64,000 nt of DNA from Pseudomonas petrae. Lineage in GTDB: Bacteria > Pseudomonadota > Gammaproteobacteria > Pseudomonadales > Pseudomonadaceae. Position 1 is the first letter of the stretch; each line of letters begins with the position of its first letter. The notes under the pieces are model-generated. The model saw only the letters and a program-made list of their open reading frames with translations, was not told the DNA's origin and searched no databases. The stretch lies in the NCBI RefSeq assembly GCF_021728295.1, contig NZ_JAKJXE010000006.1, positions 248,001-312,000 of the forward strand, written 5' to 3'. The translations under genes were made by a program, and so were the position numbers. Of this stretch, positions 14,014 through 23,051 are shown piece after piece.

Positions 14014-14469
14014 TCAGTGGCTGCCGGAGTGACCGAAGCCGCCTGCGCCGCGCTGACTTTCATCGAACTCTTCGACAATTTCAAAGTGCGCCTGCACGAC
14101 CGGTACCAGTACCAGTTGGGCCAGACGCTCGCCGATGGAGATCTTGAAAGGAGTCTGGCCGCGGTTCCAGCAGGAGACCATGAGCTCGCCTTGATAATCG
14201 GAGTCAATCAGGCCTACCAGGTTACCCAGCACGATGCCGTGTTTATGGCCCAGGCCCGAGCGCGGCAGAATCAGCGCAGCCAGGCCAGGGTCTGCGATGT
14301 ATATCGACAGCCCGGTGGGAATCAAGAGGGTCTGGCCGGGCTCGAGCAGGGTGTCTTCTTTCAGCATGGCCCTCAGGTCCAGGCCAGCGGAGCCTGAAGT
14401 GGCGTAAGCGGGAAGCGGGAATTCGCTGCCAATGCGAGGGTCGAGAATCTTGGCTTGTAGAGCGTGCAT
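14014..14469 (-). CDS. dut: Deoxyuridine 5'-triphosphate nucleotidohydrolase
   Basis: The 151-residue trimeric dUTPase hydrolyses dUTP to dUMP and PPi, keeping uracil out of DNA and feeding dTMP synthesis. The family motifs are in order: AGLDLRA (motif 1), [10 protein letters not shown] (motif 2), [11 protein letters not shown] (motif 3 with the catalytic aspartate) and the C-terminal Gly-rich [11 protein letters not shown] (motif 5). It starts 6 bp after coaBC, the usual enterobacterial and pseudomonad order. Confidence 0.97.
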   Translation of the reverse strand: MHALQAKILDPRIGSEFPLPAYATSGSAGLDLRAMLKEDTLLEPGQTLLIPTGLSIYIADPGLAALILPRSGLGHKHGIVLGNLVGLIDSDYQGELMVSCWNRGQTPFKISIGERLAQLVLVPVVQAHFEIVEEFDESQRGAGGFGHSGSH

Positions 14470-14475
14470 TCGTGA

Positions 14476-15684
14476 TTAAACCTGGTTCATGCGATCGGCG
14501 ATAAAAGTCACCAGCTGCCGCGCGATCTTGGCCTTGCTGGTCTGGGCGAAGAGCGTCGCTTGCAACGCTCGGTCGATCACGCTGCAGGCGTTTTCTTCGC
14601 TGTTGAAGCCAATGCTGGGATTGGCGACGTCATTGGCGACGATCAAATCAAGGTTCTTGTCCTTGAGCTTGCGTGCGGCGTAATCAAGCAGGTGTTCGGT
14701 TTCGGCCGCGAAGCCGACGCTGAAAGGGCGATCCGGGCGCTGGGCAATGGTGGCGAGAATGTCCGGGTTGCGGACCATCTGCAGCAGAAGACCATCACCG
14801 GTCGTGGGATCTTTCTTCAATTTCTGTGTGGCGACGACTTCCGGCCGGTAGTCCGCAACGGCTGCGGAGGCGATGAAGAGATCGCAAGGCATGGCGTCTT
14901 CGCAAGCAGCGAGCATGTCGCGGGCACTGACGACGTCGATGCGCGATACCCGGTCAGGCGTCTGCAGGTTCACCGGGCCAGTGATCAGGGTGACTCGCGC
15001 GCCCGCTTCGGCAGCCGCTTCGGCCAGGGCGAAGCCCATTTTTCCGGAGCTGTGGTTGGTGATGTAACGAACCGGATCGATGTTTTCTTGCGTAGGGCCG
15101 GCGGTGATCAACACGTGCTTGCCGGTCAGCGTCAGGCGCTGGAAGCAATCGGCGGCTGATTGCGCCAGATCACCGGGTTCGAGCATGCGCCCGTAGCCCA
15201 CGTCGCCACAGGCCTGGCTGCCGCTTGCCGGGCCGAACATTCGCAGGCCGCGCTGTTCGAGCAGTTGCAGATTGGCCTGCACGGAGGGGTCGCGCCACAT
15301 GGCCTGATTCATCGCGGGCGCGACGGCGACGATGGCATCGGTCGCCAGCACCACGGTGGTCAGCAAATCGTTGGCAATGCCTTGGGCCAGCCGGGCCATG
15401 AGGTCGGCGGTGCCCGGTGCGATGAGGATCATGTCGGCCCACTTCGCCAGCTCGATATGGCCCATGGCGGCCTCCGCTGCGGGGTCGAGCAAATCCAGGT
15501 GAACGGGGTGGCCGGACAAGGCCTGCATGGTCAGCGGGGTGATAAATTCAGCGCCGCCTTTGGTCATGACGACGCGGACTTCTGCGCCGTGGTCGCGCAA
15601 ACGGCGGACCAGTTCGGCGCTCTTGTAGGCCGCGATGCCACCGCCGACGCCGAGAACGATGCGTTTTCGATACAGCCGCTGCAT
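14476..15684 (-). CDS. coaBC: Bifunctional phosphopantothenoylcysteine decarboxylase / phosphopantothenate-cysteine ligase
   Basis: The 402-residue fusion carries out two steps of coenzyme A synthesis. The N-terminal CoaC flavoprotein domain has [10 protein letters not shown] and the FMN/substrate motif APAMNQAMW. The C-terminal CoaB domain has [19 protein letters not shown] and the lysine-rich QKLKKD loop. ATG 15684 is chosen because the first beta strand (RIVLGVGGG) follows directly; an upstream in-frame start at 15717 is unlikely. It is divergent from radC and heads the coaBC-dut-algC-argB run. Confidence 0.97.
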   Translation of the reverse strand: MQRLYRKRIVLGVGGGIAAYKSAELVRRLRDHGAEVRVVMTKGGAEFITPLTMQALSGHPVHLDLLDPAAEAAMGHIELAKWADMILIAPGTADLMARLAQGIANDLLTTVVLATDAIVAVAPAMNQAMWRDPSVQANLQLLEQRGLRMFGPASGSQACGDVGYGRMLEPGDLAQSAADCFQRLTLTGKHVLITAGPTQENIDPVRYITNHSSGKMGFALAEAAAEAGARVTLITGPVNLQTPDRVSRIDVVSARDMLAACEDAMPCDLFIASAAVADYRPEVVATQKLKKDPTTGDGLLLQMVRNPDILATIAQRPDRPFSVGFAAETEHLLDYAARKLKDKNLDLIVANDVANPSIGFNSEENACSVIDRALQATLFAQTSKAKIARQLVTFIADRMNQV

Positions 15685-15816
15685 AGGCCTGCCTTTAGGT
15701 CGGTTAACACGCGGCAATCATTACGCCTCCCCAGGCCTGACTGTCGCGCAAAAAAGAGCGGCTAAGATAGCACAGCGACCGCACGGGAACAGCGGCGCCA
15801 CAGACAGGGAGCTGCT

Positions 15817-16491
15817 ATGAGTATTCGCGATTGGCCGGCGGCAGAGCGTCCGCGGGAGAAGCTGCTGGAACGGGGGGCGTCGAGTCTCTCGGACGCTGAA
15901 TTGCTGGCGATTTTCCTGCGAACGGGGGTCTCGGGCAGAAGTGCCGTGGACTTGGCCCGGCACCTTTTGAATCAGTTCGGCAGCCTGCGCGCGTTGCTCG
16001 AAGCCAACCTGACGGCATTCAGCAGCGAGCTGGGTCTGGGGCCCGCCAAGTTCGCGCAGTTGCAGGCGGTCATGGAAATGGCCAGGCGCAACATGGGCGA
16101 GGATTTGAAGCGCGATTCTGTTCTGGAAAACCCGACCCAGGTGCGTCGCTACCTCAAGGCGCTATTACGGCACGAGCCCCATGAAGTCTTTGGTTGTCTG
16201 TTTCTGGACAGCAAGAACCGGGTTCAGACGTTCGAAGTGCTGTTTCACGGCTCGATCAACACGGCGCATGTTCACGCGCGGCAAGTGGTCAAGCGTGCAC
16301 TGGCCCACAACTCGGCAGGCTTGATCCTCTGTCACAACCACCCCTCCGGCGTCAAAGACGCCAGCGAAGCCGACATCGACCTGACGCGGCATCTCAAACA
16401 GGCGCTGGCGTTGGTGGACGTGGTGGTGCTGGATCACTTGATCATCGGCGACGGCGATCCGCTGTCGATGGTTGAGTATGGGTTGATGTAG
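15817..16491 (+). CDS. radC: RadC family JAMM-domain protein
   Basis: The 224-residue protein has an N-terminal helix-hairpin-helix-like part (residues ~1-100) and a C-terminal JAMM/MPN+ metalloprotease-like domain. The zinc ligands are in [10 protein letters not shown] plus a downstream Asp, and the family glutamate precedes them. The original DNA-repair assignment of RadC is doubtful; the biochemical role is unknown. It is divergent from coaBC and followed by a gene-free repeat array. Confidence 0.95.
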   Translation: MSIRDWPAAERPREKLLERGASSLSDAELLAIFLRTGVSGRSAVDLARHLLNQFGSLRALLEANLTAFSSELGLGPAKFAQLQAVMEMARRNMGEDLKRDSVLENPTQVRRYLKALLRHEPHEVFGCLFLDSKNRVQTFEVLFHGSINTAHVHARQVVKRALAHNSAGLILCHNHPSGVKDASEADIDLTRHLKQALALVDVVVLDHLIIGDGDPLSMVEYGLM

Positions 16492-16547
16492 CGGCTTTAG
16501 GACTGGCTAATCACGGAGATTCTGGGGCTGGCCGCCGAACTCATCCA

Positions 16548-17213
16548 GGACTGGCTTTAGCCGGGAAGGCGTCGGCAGTCACGCCGCATAACTGACGGCG
16601 CACATATGGGCCTCTTCCCGGCTGAAGCCGGTCCTACTGAAAAGCATCGCGCACATCCTGAGGTATTGGGCGTGACCTCGACCGTGGGACCGGCTTTAGC
16701 CGGGAAGGCGTCGGCAGTCACACCGCATAACTGTCGGTGTGCAAACGGGCGTCTTCCCGGCTGAAGCCGGTCCTACTCAAAGCGTCGTGCGCATCCAGTG
16801 GCATCGGCTGTGACCTCGACAGTGGGACCGGCTTTAGCCGGGAAGACGTCGGCAGTCATACCGCAAACTGGCGGTGTACAAACCGGCCTCTTCCCGGCTG
16901 AAGCCGGTCCCACTAAAAGCGTCGTGCGCATCCAGAGGTATTGGGCATGACCTCGACCGTGGGACCGGCTTTAGCCGGGAAGGCGTCGGCAGTCACACCG
17001 CATAACTGTCGGTGTGCAAACCGGCCTCTTCCCGGCTGAAGCCGGTCCCACTAAAAGCGTCGTGCGCATCCAGAGGTATTGGGCGTGACCTCGACCGTGG
17101 GACCGGCTGTGACCTCGACAGTGGGACCGGCTTTAGCCGGGAAGACGTCGGCAGTCACGCCTCATAATTGAAGGTGTACAAACTGGCCCCTTCCCGGCTG
17201 AAGCCGGTCCTAC
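16548..17213. repeat. Tandem array of five REPIN units (type B REP, ~138 bp period)
   Basis: The arm ggaccggctttagccgggaa recurs at 16548 (one mismatch), 16687, 16825, 16962 and 17124, and each is followed ~65 bp later by the inverted arm cttcccggctgaagccggtc. Spacings are 139, 138, 137 and 162 bp; the last interval contains a partial duplication (~24 bp, around 17100-17123). The linkers between arms are also conserved (cgtcggcagtca; gtgcgcatccagaggtattg), so the whole ~138 bp unit was amplified. No gene or promoter is visible from 16492 to 17244. Confidence 0.93.
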
Positions 17214-17244
17214 TGAGCGCGCTCACTTCCATGGTTTTTGCGAA

Positions 17245-18834
17245 TTACTTCACGGTCACTTTGGAAAAATCCTGACGACCAAACGGGCTCACGCTGTAAC
17301 CCTCAACATTTTTGCGCGTCAGGGCGTAGGCCGTTGGATGTGCGAGCGGCAGCCATAATGCCTGCTTCTGGATCTGCTCCTGAGCCTGGTGATACAGCTT
17401 GCTGCGCTGTGCCTGATCGGTCACGGCCTTGCCCTGGCTGATCAGCTTGTCCAGCCCTTCATCGCAGTAGCGCGCGAAGTTGGTGCCGGATTTGACTGCA
17501 GCGCAGGAGAACTGCGGCGTCAGGAAGTTATCCGCATCGCCGTTATCACCCGCCCAGCCCATGAACAGCAGGTCGTGCTCGCCGGTTTTTGCGCGGCGAA
17601 TCAGCTCGCCCCATTCGATGACTTTGATCTCTGCCTTGATCCCTACCGCCGCCAGATCGTTCTGCAGCAACTGCGCGCCAGCGTTCGGATTGGGATTGAG
17701 TAAGCTACCTGATGGGCGAGTCCAGATCGTCGTCTTGAATCCGTCTTTCAGACCGGCCTTGGCCAGCAGTTCCTTGGCTTTCGCCACGTCATGTTTGTAG
17801 CCGGGCAAGTCGCTGGCGTAACCCCACGTTGTAGGCGGGTACGGACCGTTGGCCGGGCTTGCCGAGCCTTCGAACACCGCTTTCAGGTAAGTGTCCTTGT
17901 CGAACGCCAGGTTGATTGCCTGACGGACTTCCGGCTTGTCCAGCGGCGGATGCTGACTGTTGATCGCCAGGAAAGCGGTCATGAAGGCAGGCGTTTTTTC
18001 GACCTGCAGGTTTGAATCCTTCACGGCTTCTGCGACGTCAAGGGGCTTTGGCGACAGGGCGACCTGGCACTCATTCCGGCGAATACGCTGCAGGCGAACG
18101 TTGGCGTCAGGCGTGATCGCGTAGACCAGCGTATCGACGGCGGGCTTGCCGGCGAAGTAATCCGGATTGGCCTCGTAACGCACCACCGAGTCTTTCTGAA
18201 AGCGCTTGAAGGCGAAAGGACCGGTGCCGATCGGCTGGCTGTTGAGCTTCTCCGGAGTGCCGGCCTTCAACAACTGCGCGGTGTACTCGGCAGAATAAAT
18301 AGAAGCGAAGCCCATGCTGAGCGTCGCCAGAAACGTCGCATCCGGGTGGTCCAGAGTGATGCGCACTGTAGTGGCGTCGGTCGCCTCGACTTTCTTGATG
18401 AGCGATGGCCATTGCATCGACTGCGCGTGTGGGAAGCCCTGCGCAGCGACCTTATTCCACGGATTGGCCGGATCGAGCATGCGCTGGAAGCTGAACACCA
18501 CGTCGTCAGCATTGAGCTCGCGCGTCGGGGTGAAGTAGTCGGTGTGATGGAATTTCACGCCGGAGCGAAGCTTGAAGTCATACGTCAGTCCATCAGGCGA
18601 CACACTCCAGCTCTGCGCCAGGCTCGGCACCAGCTTGGCGTCCCTGGCGTCATAATCAACCAGACGGTTCATCAGCACGTCGGCCGAAGCGTTGGTGGTT
18701 GTCAGCGAGTTGTACTGCACCACGTCAAAGCCTTCGGGGCTGGCTTCCGTGCAGACGCTCAGCGTCGTTGCCGCCTGGGCCAGGAATGGCGTGGACAGGG
18801 ACGCGAGCAATAGGGGTAAAACGGCTAGGCGCAT
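17245..18834 (-). CDS. ABC-transporter periplasmic dipeptide/oligopeptide-binding protein (DppA-like)
   Basis: The 529-residue protein has a cleavable signal peptide (MRLAVLPLLLASLS, cleavage after AQA) and the SBP_bac_5 architecture. Characteristic segments are LVPSLAQSWSVSPDGLTY, the extended NADDVVFSFQRMLD and QAINLAFDK. It should bind di- or oligopeptides in the periplasm. No permease or ATPase gene is adjacent, so it is an orphan binding protein likely serving the main Dpp transporter elsewhere. ATG 18834 is preceded by GAAAGGA. A homolog occupies the same place beside rpmB in P. aeruginosa. Confidence 0.92.
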   Translation of the reverse strand: MRLAVLPLLLASLSTPFLAQAATTLSVCTEASPEGFDVVQYNSLTTTNASADVLMNRLVDYDARDAKLVPSLAQSWSVSPDGLTYDFKLRSGVKFHHTDYFTPTRELNADDVVFSFQRMLDPANPWNKVAAQGFPHAQSMQWPSLIKKVEATDATTVRITLDHPDATFLATLSMGFASIYSAEYTAQLLKAGTPEKLNSQPIGTGPFAFKRFQKDSVVRYEANPDYFAGKPAVDTLVYAITPDANVRLQRIRRNECQVALSPKPLDVAEAVKDSNLQVEKTPAFMTAFLAINSQHPPLDKPEVRQAINLAFDKDTYLKAVFEGSASPANGPYPPTTWGYASDLPGYKHDVAKAKELLAKAGLKDGFKTTIWTRPSGSLLNPNPNAGAQLLQNDLAAVGIKAEIKVIEWGELIRRAKTGEHDLLFMGWAGDNGDADNFLTPQFSCAAVKSGTNFARYCDEGLDKLISQGKAVTDQAQRSKLYHQAQEQIQKQALWLPLAHPTAYALTRKNVEGYSVSPFGRQDFSKVTVK

Positions 18835-19020
18835 GGCGATTTTCCTTTCAGAGATAGCCCATCTGCCGGCGCAGTCTGGAGAGTCAGTAACCCTAGACCA
18901 TCGATTGATGCAGAACAATCGCTGCGGCGCGACGAGTGGTATATTTCCCGCTGCGCCTAACGCTGCTGGCCTTGCCGGGTTTAAAGCCCTGGCTTTCTAA
19001 CAGGCAATTCGTGGTTTGTG

Positions 19021-19049
19021 TTGTTGCACCGGGGGCTTTCTGGTATAAA
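19021..19049 (+). promoter_or_regulatory. Sigma-70 promoter of rpmB-rpmG
   Basis: TTGTTG at 19021-19026 and TATAAA at 19044-19049 are separated by 17 bp. It leaves an unusually long leader of ~140 nt before rpmB. The rest of the 363 bp interval between the binding-protein gene and rpmB shows no gene. Confidence 0.7.
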
Positions 19050-19153
19050 GCAGCGCTCTTTTCTAGGGGCCCGCTGCCTTCACCGCAGGTGTGGCCGGTA
19101 AGACCCCTGAAGAAACGCGGCGCCTGGCGCCAAATGACTGAGAGATTAAGCGG

Positions 19154-19177
19154 CCAACCCATGCCGGGTTGGGCATG
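19154..19177 (+). other. Mutually exclusive hairpins in the rpmB leader
   Basis: CCAACCC (19154-19160) can pair with GGGTTGG (19166-19172). Alternatively CATGCC (19160-19165) can pair with GGCATG (19172-19177), using the loop of the first. The site is ~8 nt upstream of the Shine-Dalgarno AGAGGG (19185-19190). The alternatives could regulate rpmB translation; that is inference. Confidence 0.35.
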
Positions 19178-19197
19178 TGGTTTTAGAGGGCTGAGGC

Positions 19198-19434
19198 ATG
19201 TCGAGAGTATGTCAAGTTACCGGTAAGGGTCCGGTAACCGGGAATAACATTTCCCACGCAAACAACAAAACCCGTCGTCGTTTCCTGCCAAACCTGCAGC
19301 ATCACCGCTTCTGGGTTGAAGAAGAGAAACGCTTCGTACGTCTGCGCGTATCTGCTAAAGGCATGCGCATCATCGACAAGCGTGGTATCACGGTTGTTCT
19401 GGCCGAAATCCGCCGTGCTGGCGCGAAGGTTTAA
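19198..19434 (+). CDS. rpmB: 50S ribosomal protein L28
   Basis: The 78-residue protein begins [20 protein letters not shown] and shows the L28 signature [13 protein letters not shown]. This is full length and it is a component of the large subunit. It is cotranscribed with rpmG, 11 bp downstream, in the universal rpmB-rpmG order. Confidence 0.98.
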   Translation: MSRVCQVTGKGPVTGNNISHANNKTRRRFLPNLQHHRFWVEEEKRFVRLRVSAKGMRIIDKRGITVVLAEIRRAGAKV

Positions 19435-19445
19435 GGGAGAAAATC

Positions 19446-19601
19446 ATGCGTGAATTGATCCGTTTGGTGTCGACCGCTAACACCGGCCACTTCTACACCA
19501 CCGACAAGAACAAGCGCACGACTCCGGACAAAATCGAAATTAAAAAATTCGATCCGGTTGTTCGTAAGCACGTGATCTACAAAGAAGCCAAAATCAAGTA
19601 A
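19446..19601 (+). CDS. rpmG: 50S ribosomal protein L33
   Basis: The 51-codon frame reads [20 protein letters not shown] at its start and ends KEAKIK, matching L33. It lacks the two Cys pairs of the zinc-binding C+ form, so it is the C- paralog. AAGGGAGAAA precedes the start, and a strong terminator follows. Confidence 0.98.
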   Translation: MRELIRLVSTANTGHFYTTDKNKRTTPDKIEIKKFDPVVRKHVIYKEAKIK

Positions 19602-19618
19602 TTGATTTTTGCGTCTTA

Positions 19619-19649
19619 CAAAAAAGCCCGCAGCGATGCGGGCTTTTTT
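19619..19649 (+). terminator. Rho-independent terminator after rpmG
   Basis: AAAAAAGCCCGCA, a 4-nt loop and TGCGGGCTTTTTT form a perfect stem that can also serve the convergent cupin gene. Confidence 0.92.
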
Positions 19650-19679
19650 GTGGGTGCACTAAAGTCGGTCACATAACAC

Positions 19680-20042
19680 TCAGACCTTCTGTTCGAACAC
19701 CACATAGATCTTGCGGCATGCCTCCAGCACCTCCCACGTGCCTTTAAAACCTGCGGGAATCACGAACCGGTCACCGGCGCGCAGGGTTTTCGACTTGCCC
19801 TCTTCGTCACGAAGTACCGAGACGCCCTGCACGATTTCACAGTACTCATGCTCGGTGTAATTCACTTTCCACTGGCCGACTTCCCCTTCCCAGACGCCTG
19901 CATTCAACTGCCCGCACGGGCTGTTGTAATGGTTATAAACCGTCTGGTTCGGCTCGCCCTTGAGAATCTTTTCAGCAGCAGGCGTGAAACGCTCCGCTGC
20001 AGTAGTGGCTTCGCTGAAGTCGACGATGCTTTCGATGCTCAT
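19680..20042 (-). CDS. Cupin domain protein
   Basis: The 120-residue protein is a single small cupin of the cupin_3 type: GVWEGEVGQWKVNYTEHEYCEIVQG gives the first motif in part, and GDRFVIPAGFKGTWEVLE the second. Metal ligands are reduced compared with enzymes of the superfamily (the HEYC region supplies a His/Glu pair), so it could be a binding or epimerase-like protein. ATG 20042 was chosen because MSIESIVDFSEATT starts the alignable region. It is divergent from kauB and is conserved beside rpmBG in pseudomonads, suggesting a link with polyamine catabolism. Confidence 0.88.
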   Translation of the reverse strand: MSIESIVDFSEATTAAERFTPAAEKILKGEPNQTVYNHYNSPCGQLNAGVWEGEVGQWKVNYTEHEYCEIVQGVSVLRDEEGKSKTLRAGDRFVIPAGFKGTWEVLEACRKIYVVFEQKV

Positions 20043-20302
20043 ATTTGATTCCTGAAAGTGGGGGCTGCGTGATTGTTGCTCGCAGAGGGCCGGATGGAAA
20101 GCGCAGGCGAGCCCGGGCGGCTGTTGAATAAAATGCACGATCCGGCCAGGTTTCGCCCGCTTCTGTCCAACATATTGGAAATCCGCCCAATGCTGGTTTA
20201 GGGTGGCGAACGCCTTCGGCCGATCCGATGACGCTTCAGGACCTGTCCTGAAGCCCGATTCGAGTGCGAAGACGCGCCTATTTCATAAGAGGAGGACGTT
20301 TC

Positions 20303-21796
20303 ATGACCACCCTGACTCATGCTGACTGGGAACAACGCGCCCAGGATTTGAAAATCGAAGGCCGTGCTTTCATCAACGGTGAATACACAGACGCCGCATC
20401 CGGCTCGACGTTCGACTGCATCAGTCCGGTCGATGGCCGCTTCCTTGCCCACGTAGCCAGTTGTGACGCCGCCGATGCGCAACGCGCCGTCGAAAATGCC
20501 CGGGCTACGTTCAATTCCGGCGTCTGGTCGCGATTGGCGCCGGCCAAGCGCAAGGCAGCCATGCTTCGTCTGGCCGAGCTGATCAACGAGAACGTCGAAG
20601 AGCTGGCGCTGCTCGAAACCCTCGACATGGGCAAGCCCATCAGCGACTCCTACGGCATCGACATTCCCGGCTCCGCTCAGGCGTTGAGCTGGAGTGGCGA
20701 GGCCATCGACAAACTGTACGACGAAGTGGCGCCCACCCCGCACGATCAGCTGGGGCTGGTGACTCGCGAACCGATTGGCGTGGTGGCGGCCATCGTGCCG
20801 TGGAATTTCCCGCTGCTGATGGCTTCCTGGAAACTCGGTCCTGCGCTGTCGAGTGGCAACTCGGTGATCCTCAAACCGTCGGAAAAATCCCCGCTGACCG
20901 CCATCCGCGTCGCTCAACTCGCCATTGAAGCCGGTATTCCGGCTGGCGTGCTTAACGTGCTGCCAGGTTACGGTCACACTGTGGGTAAGGCACTGGCGCT
21001 GCACATGGACGTCGATACGGCGGTGTTTACCGGTTCGACGAAGATTGCCAAGCAGTTGCTGATCTACTCGGGCGAATCGAACATGAAGCGCGTCTGGCTG
21101 GAAGCCGGCGGCAAGAGCCCGAACATCGTCTTCGCCGATGCGCCGGATCTGCAAGCTGCGGCCGAATCTGCGGCCAGCGCCATTGCTTTCAACCAGGGCG
21201 AGGTCTGCACGGCCGGTTCGCGCCTGTTGGTCGAGCGCTCGATCAAGGAGAAATTCCTGCCGATGGTGATCGACGCGCTGAAAGCCTGGAAGCCGGGCAA
21301 CCCGCTTGATCCGGCAACCACGGTCGGCGCGCTGGTCGACACCCAGCAGATGAATACCGTCCTGTCGTACATCGAAGCCGGACACACCGACGGCGCCAAG
21401 CTGGTCGCCGGTGGCAAGCGCATTCTTCAGGAAACCGGCGGCACCTACGTTGAGCCGACGATTTTCGACGGCGTGACCAACGCGATGAAGATTGCTCAGG
21501 AAGAGATCTTCGGGCCGGTGCTTTCTGTGCTGACCTTCGATACCGCTGAAGAAGCCATTCAGATTGCCAACGACACGCCTTATGGCTTGGCCGCGGCGGT
21601 GTGGACGGCTGACTTGTCCAAGGCGCATCTGACCGCGAAGGCGTTGCGCGCGGGCAGCGTGTGGGTCAATCAGTACGATGGCGGCGACATGACCGCGCCG
21701 TTTGGTGGCTTCAAGCAGTCCGGCAACGGGCGCGACAAGTCGCTGCATGCGTTCGATAAATACACCGAGCTGAAGGCGACCTGGATCAAGCTGTAA
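20303..21796 (+). CDS. kauB: Aldehyde dehydrogenase, gamma-glutamyl-gamma-aminobutyraldehyde type (KauB/PuuC)
   Basis: The 497-residue NAD(P)-dependent enzyme has the catalytic Cys302 (QGEVCTAGSR), the general base Glu267 (LEAGGKSPN) and Asn168 (VPWNFPLL). Full-length resemblance and position next to rpmBG and the cupin gene match P. aeruginosa KauB, which oxidises 4-guanidinobutyraldehyde, 4-aminobutyraldehyde and related aldehydes in arginine and polyamine catabolism. GGAGGA precedes ATG 20303. The regulator PauR of this pathway is encoded at 32101-32649 in the same window. Confidence 0.92.
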   Translation: MTTLTHADWEQRAQDLKIEGRAFINGEYTDAASGSTFDCISPVDGRFLAHVASCDAADAQRAVENARATFNSGVWSRLAPAKRKAAMLRLAELINENVEELALLETLDMGKPISDSYGIDIPGSAQALSWSGEAIDKLYDEVAPTPHDQLGLVTREPIGVVAAIVPWNFPLLMASWKLGPALSSGNSVILKPSEKSPLTAIRVAQLAIEAGIPAGVLNVLPGYGHTVGKALALHMDVDTAVFTGSTKIAKQLLIYSGESNMKRVWLEAGGKSPNIVFADAPDLQAAAESAASAIAFNQGEVCTAGSRLLVERSIKEKFLPMVIDALKAWKPGNPLDPATTVGALVDTQQMNTVLSYIEAGHTDGAKLVAGGKRILQETGGTYVEPTIFDGVTNAMKIAQEEIFGPVLSVLTFDTAEEAIQIANDTPYGLAAAVWTADLSKAHLTAKALRAGSVWVNQYDGGDMTAPFGGFKQSGNGRDKSLHAFDKYTELKATWIKL

Positions 21797-21841
21797 AAGG
21801 CCGCGCGCGCTTCAAAACTCAGTCGCTGTAAAAAACCAACG

Positions 21842-21876
21842 CAGCCGGGCTTTTCTCAAAGCCCGGCTGTTTTGTT
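21842..21876 (+). terminator. Rho-independent terminator after kauB
   Basis: CAGCCGGGC and GCCCGGCTG form a nine-base stem around a ten-base loop, followed by TTTTGTTT. Confidence 0.88.
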
Positions 21877-21905
21877 TCGTCCCTTTGAGCCACAGGAGCG
21901 TGGTG

Positions 21906-23051
21906 ATGCGTTGGGGTACTTATTTCGCTGTGCTGGCGTCGGTGTTGAGCGTCGGCCTGGCGCTGGGCGTGAGCATGCCGCTGGTGTCGCTGCGGCTGGA
22001 AGCCTGGGGTTACGGCGCGTTTGCCATTGGCGTCATGGCCGCGATGCCTGCGATCGGCGTGTTGCTGGGTGCCAGCCTTGCCAGCCGACTCGCTTCAAGA
22101 CTCGGCACCGCCAACCTGATGCGGCTGTGCCTGTGGGCCGGGTCATTTTCAGTGGGTTTGCTGGCGTTACTGCCCAATTACTGGATATGGCTGGTCCTGC
22201 GCCTGATGCTCGGGACAATCCTCACCATTGTGTTCGTGCTCGGCGAAAGCTGGATCAACCAGTTGGTGATCGAAAGGCTGCGCGGCAAGCTGGTGGCGCT
22301 GTACGGCAGTTCCTACGCGCTGAGTCAGCTGGGGGGGCCCGTGCTGCTGGGCTTCATTGGCACGGAAGCAGATTACGGGTTCTGGGTCGGGACCCTGTTG
22401 CTGGCGGTATCGCCGTTTCTATTGCTGGGCAGAACAGGCGCGCCGAGCGCGGAGTCCAGCCATGTGACGCTGCGCGATCTTGGCGGCTTCTGTCGGAGTT
22501 TGCCGGCAATTGCATGGGCCATCGCGCTATTCGCCGGGTTTGAAGCGATGATCCTGACCTTGCTGCCGGTGTATTGCCTGCAACAGGGTTTCACGCCTGA
22601 AGTGGCCTTGGCGATGGTCAGCACCGTGGTGGTGGGTGATGCGCTTCTGCAACTGCCGATTGGGGCGCTGGCCGACAGGGTTTCCCGTCGGCGGTTGTTT
22701 TCCGGGTGTGCGCTGGTGCTGATGGTGTCGAGCCTGGCGATCCCGCTGCTGGTCGACACCATCGTCATCTGGCCGTTGTGGGTGCTGTTCGGCGCAAGTG
22801 CGGGCGGGCTGTTTACGCTGTCGCTGATTCTGATTGGCGAGCGCTATCGCGATGACGCCCTGGTGCGCGCCAATGCCCACGTCGCCCAGCTGTGGGGAAT
22901 CGGTTGCCTGCTCGGCCCTTTGGCCGCAGGCGCTGGCAGCCAGTGGGTCAGTGGTCAGGCGCTGCCGCTGCTAATGGCGGCGGGCGCGCTGGGGTTGGTC
23001 ATTCTGTCCCAGCGTCCCAAGGCATTTGGCGCGCCAGCGGTGGCGGCTTAA
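21906..23051 (+). CDS. MFS transporter (YcaD-like)
   Basis: The 381-residue integral membrane protein has ten to twelve predicted spans, with MFS loop motifs ASRLASRLGT between helices 2 and 3 and GALADRVSRRRL in the second half. It resembles the YcaD group of sugar/unknown-substrate transporters. CAGGAG at 21893-21898 is better spaced for ATG 21906 than for the in-frame start at 21885. Its 3' end overlaps the convergent phospholipase-D gene by 4 bp. The substrate is unknown. Confidence 0.87.
   Translation: MRWGTYFAVLASVLSVGLALGVSMPLVSLRLEAWGYGAFAIGVMAAMPAIGVLLGASLASRLASRLGTANLMRLCLWAGSFSVGLLALLPNYWIWLVLRLMLGTILTIVFVLGESWINQLVIERLRGKLVALYGSSYALSQLGGPVLLGFIGTEADYGFWVGTLLLAVSPFLLLGRTGAPSAESSHVTLRDLGGFCRSLPAIAWAIALFAGFEAMILTLLPVYCLQQGFTPEVALAMVSTVVVGDALLQLPIGALADRVSRRRLFSGCALVLMVSSLAIPLLVDTIVIWPLWVLFGASAGGLFTLSLILIGERYRDDALVRANAHVAQLWGIGCLLGPLAAGAGSQWVSGQALPLLMAAGALGLVILSQRPKAFGAPAVAA

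Noticed and set aside
16548..17213. CRISPR-like regular spacing
   Set aside because: The units are ~138 bp, nearly identical including the linkers, and palindromic. There are no unique spacers and no cas genes, so this is a REPIN array.
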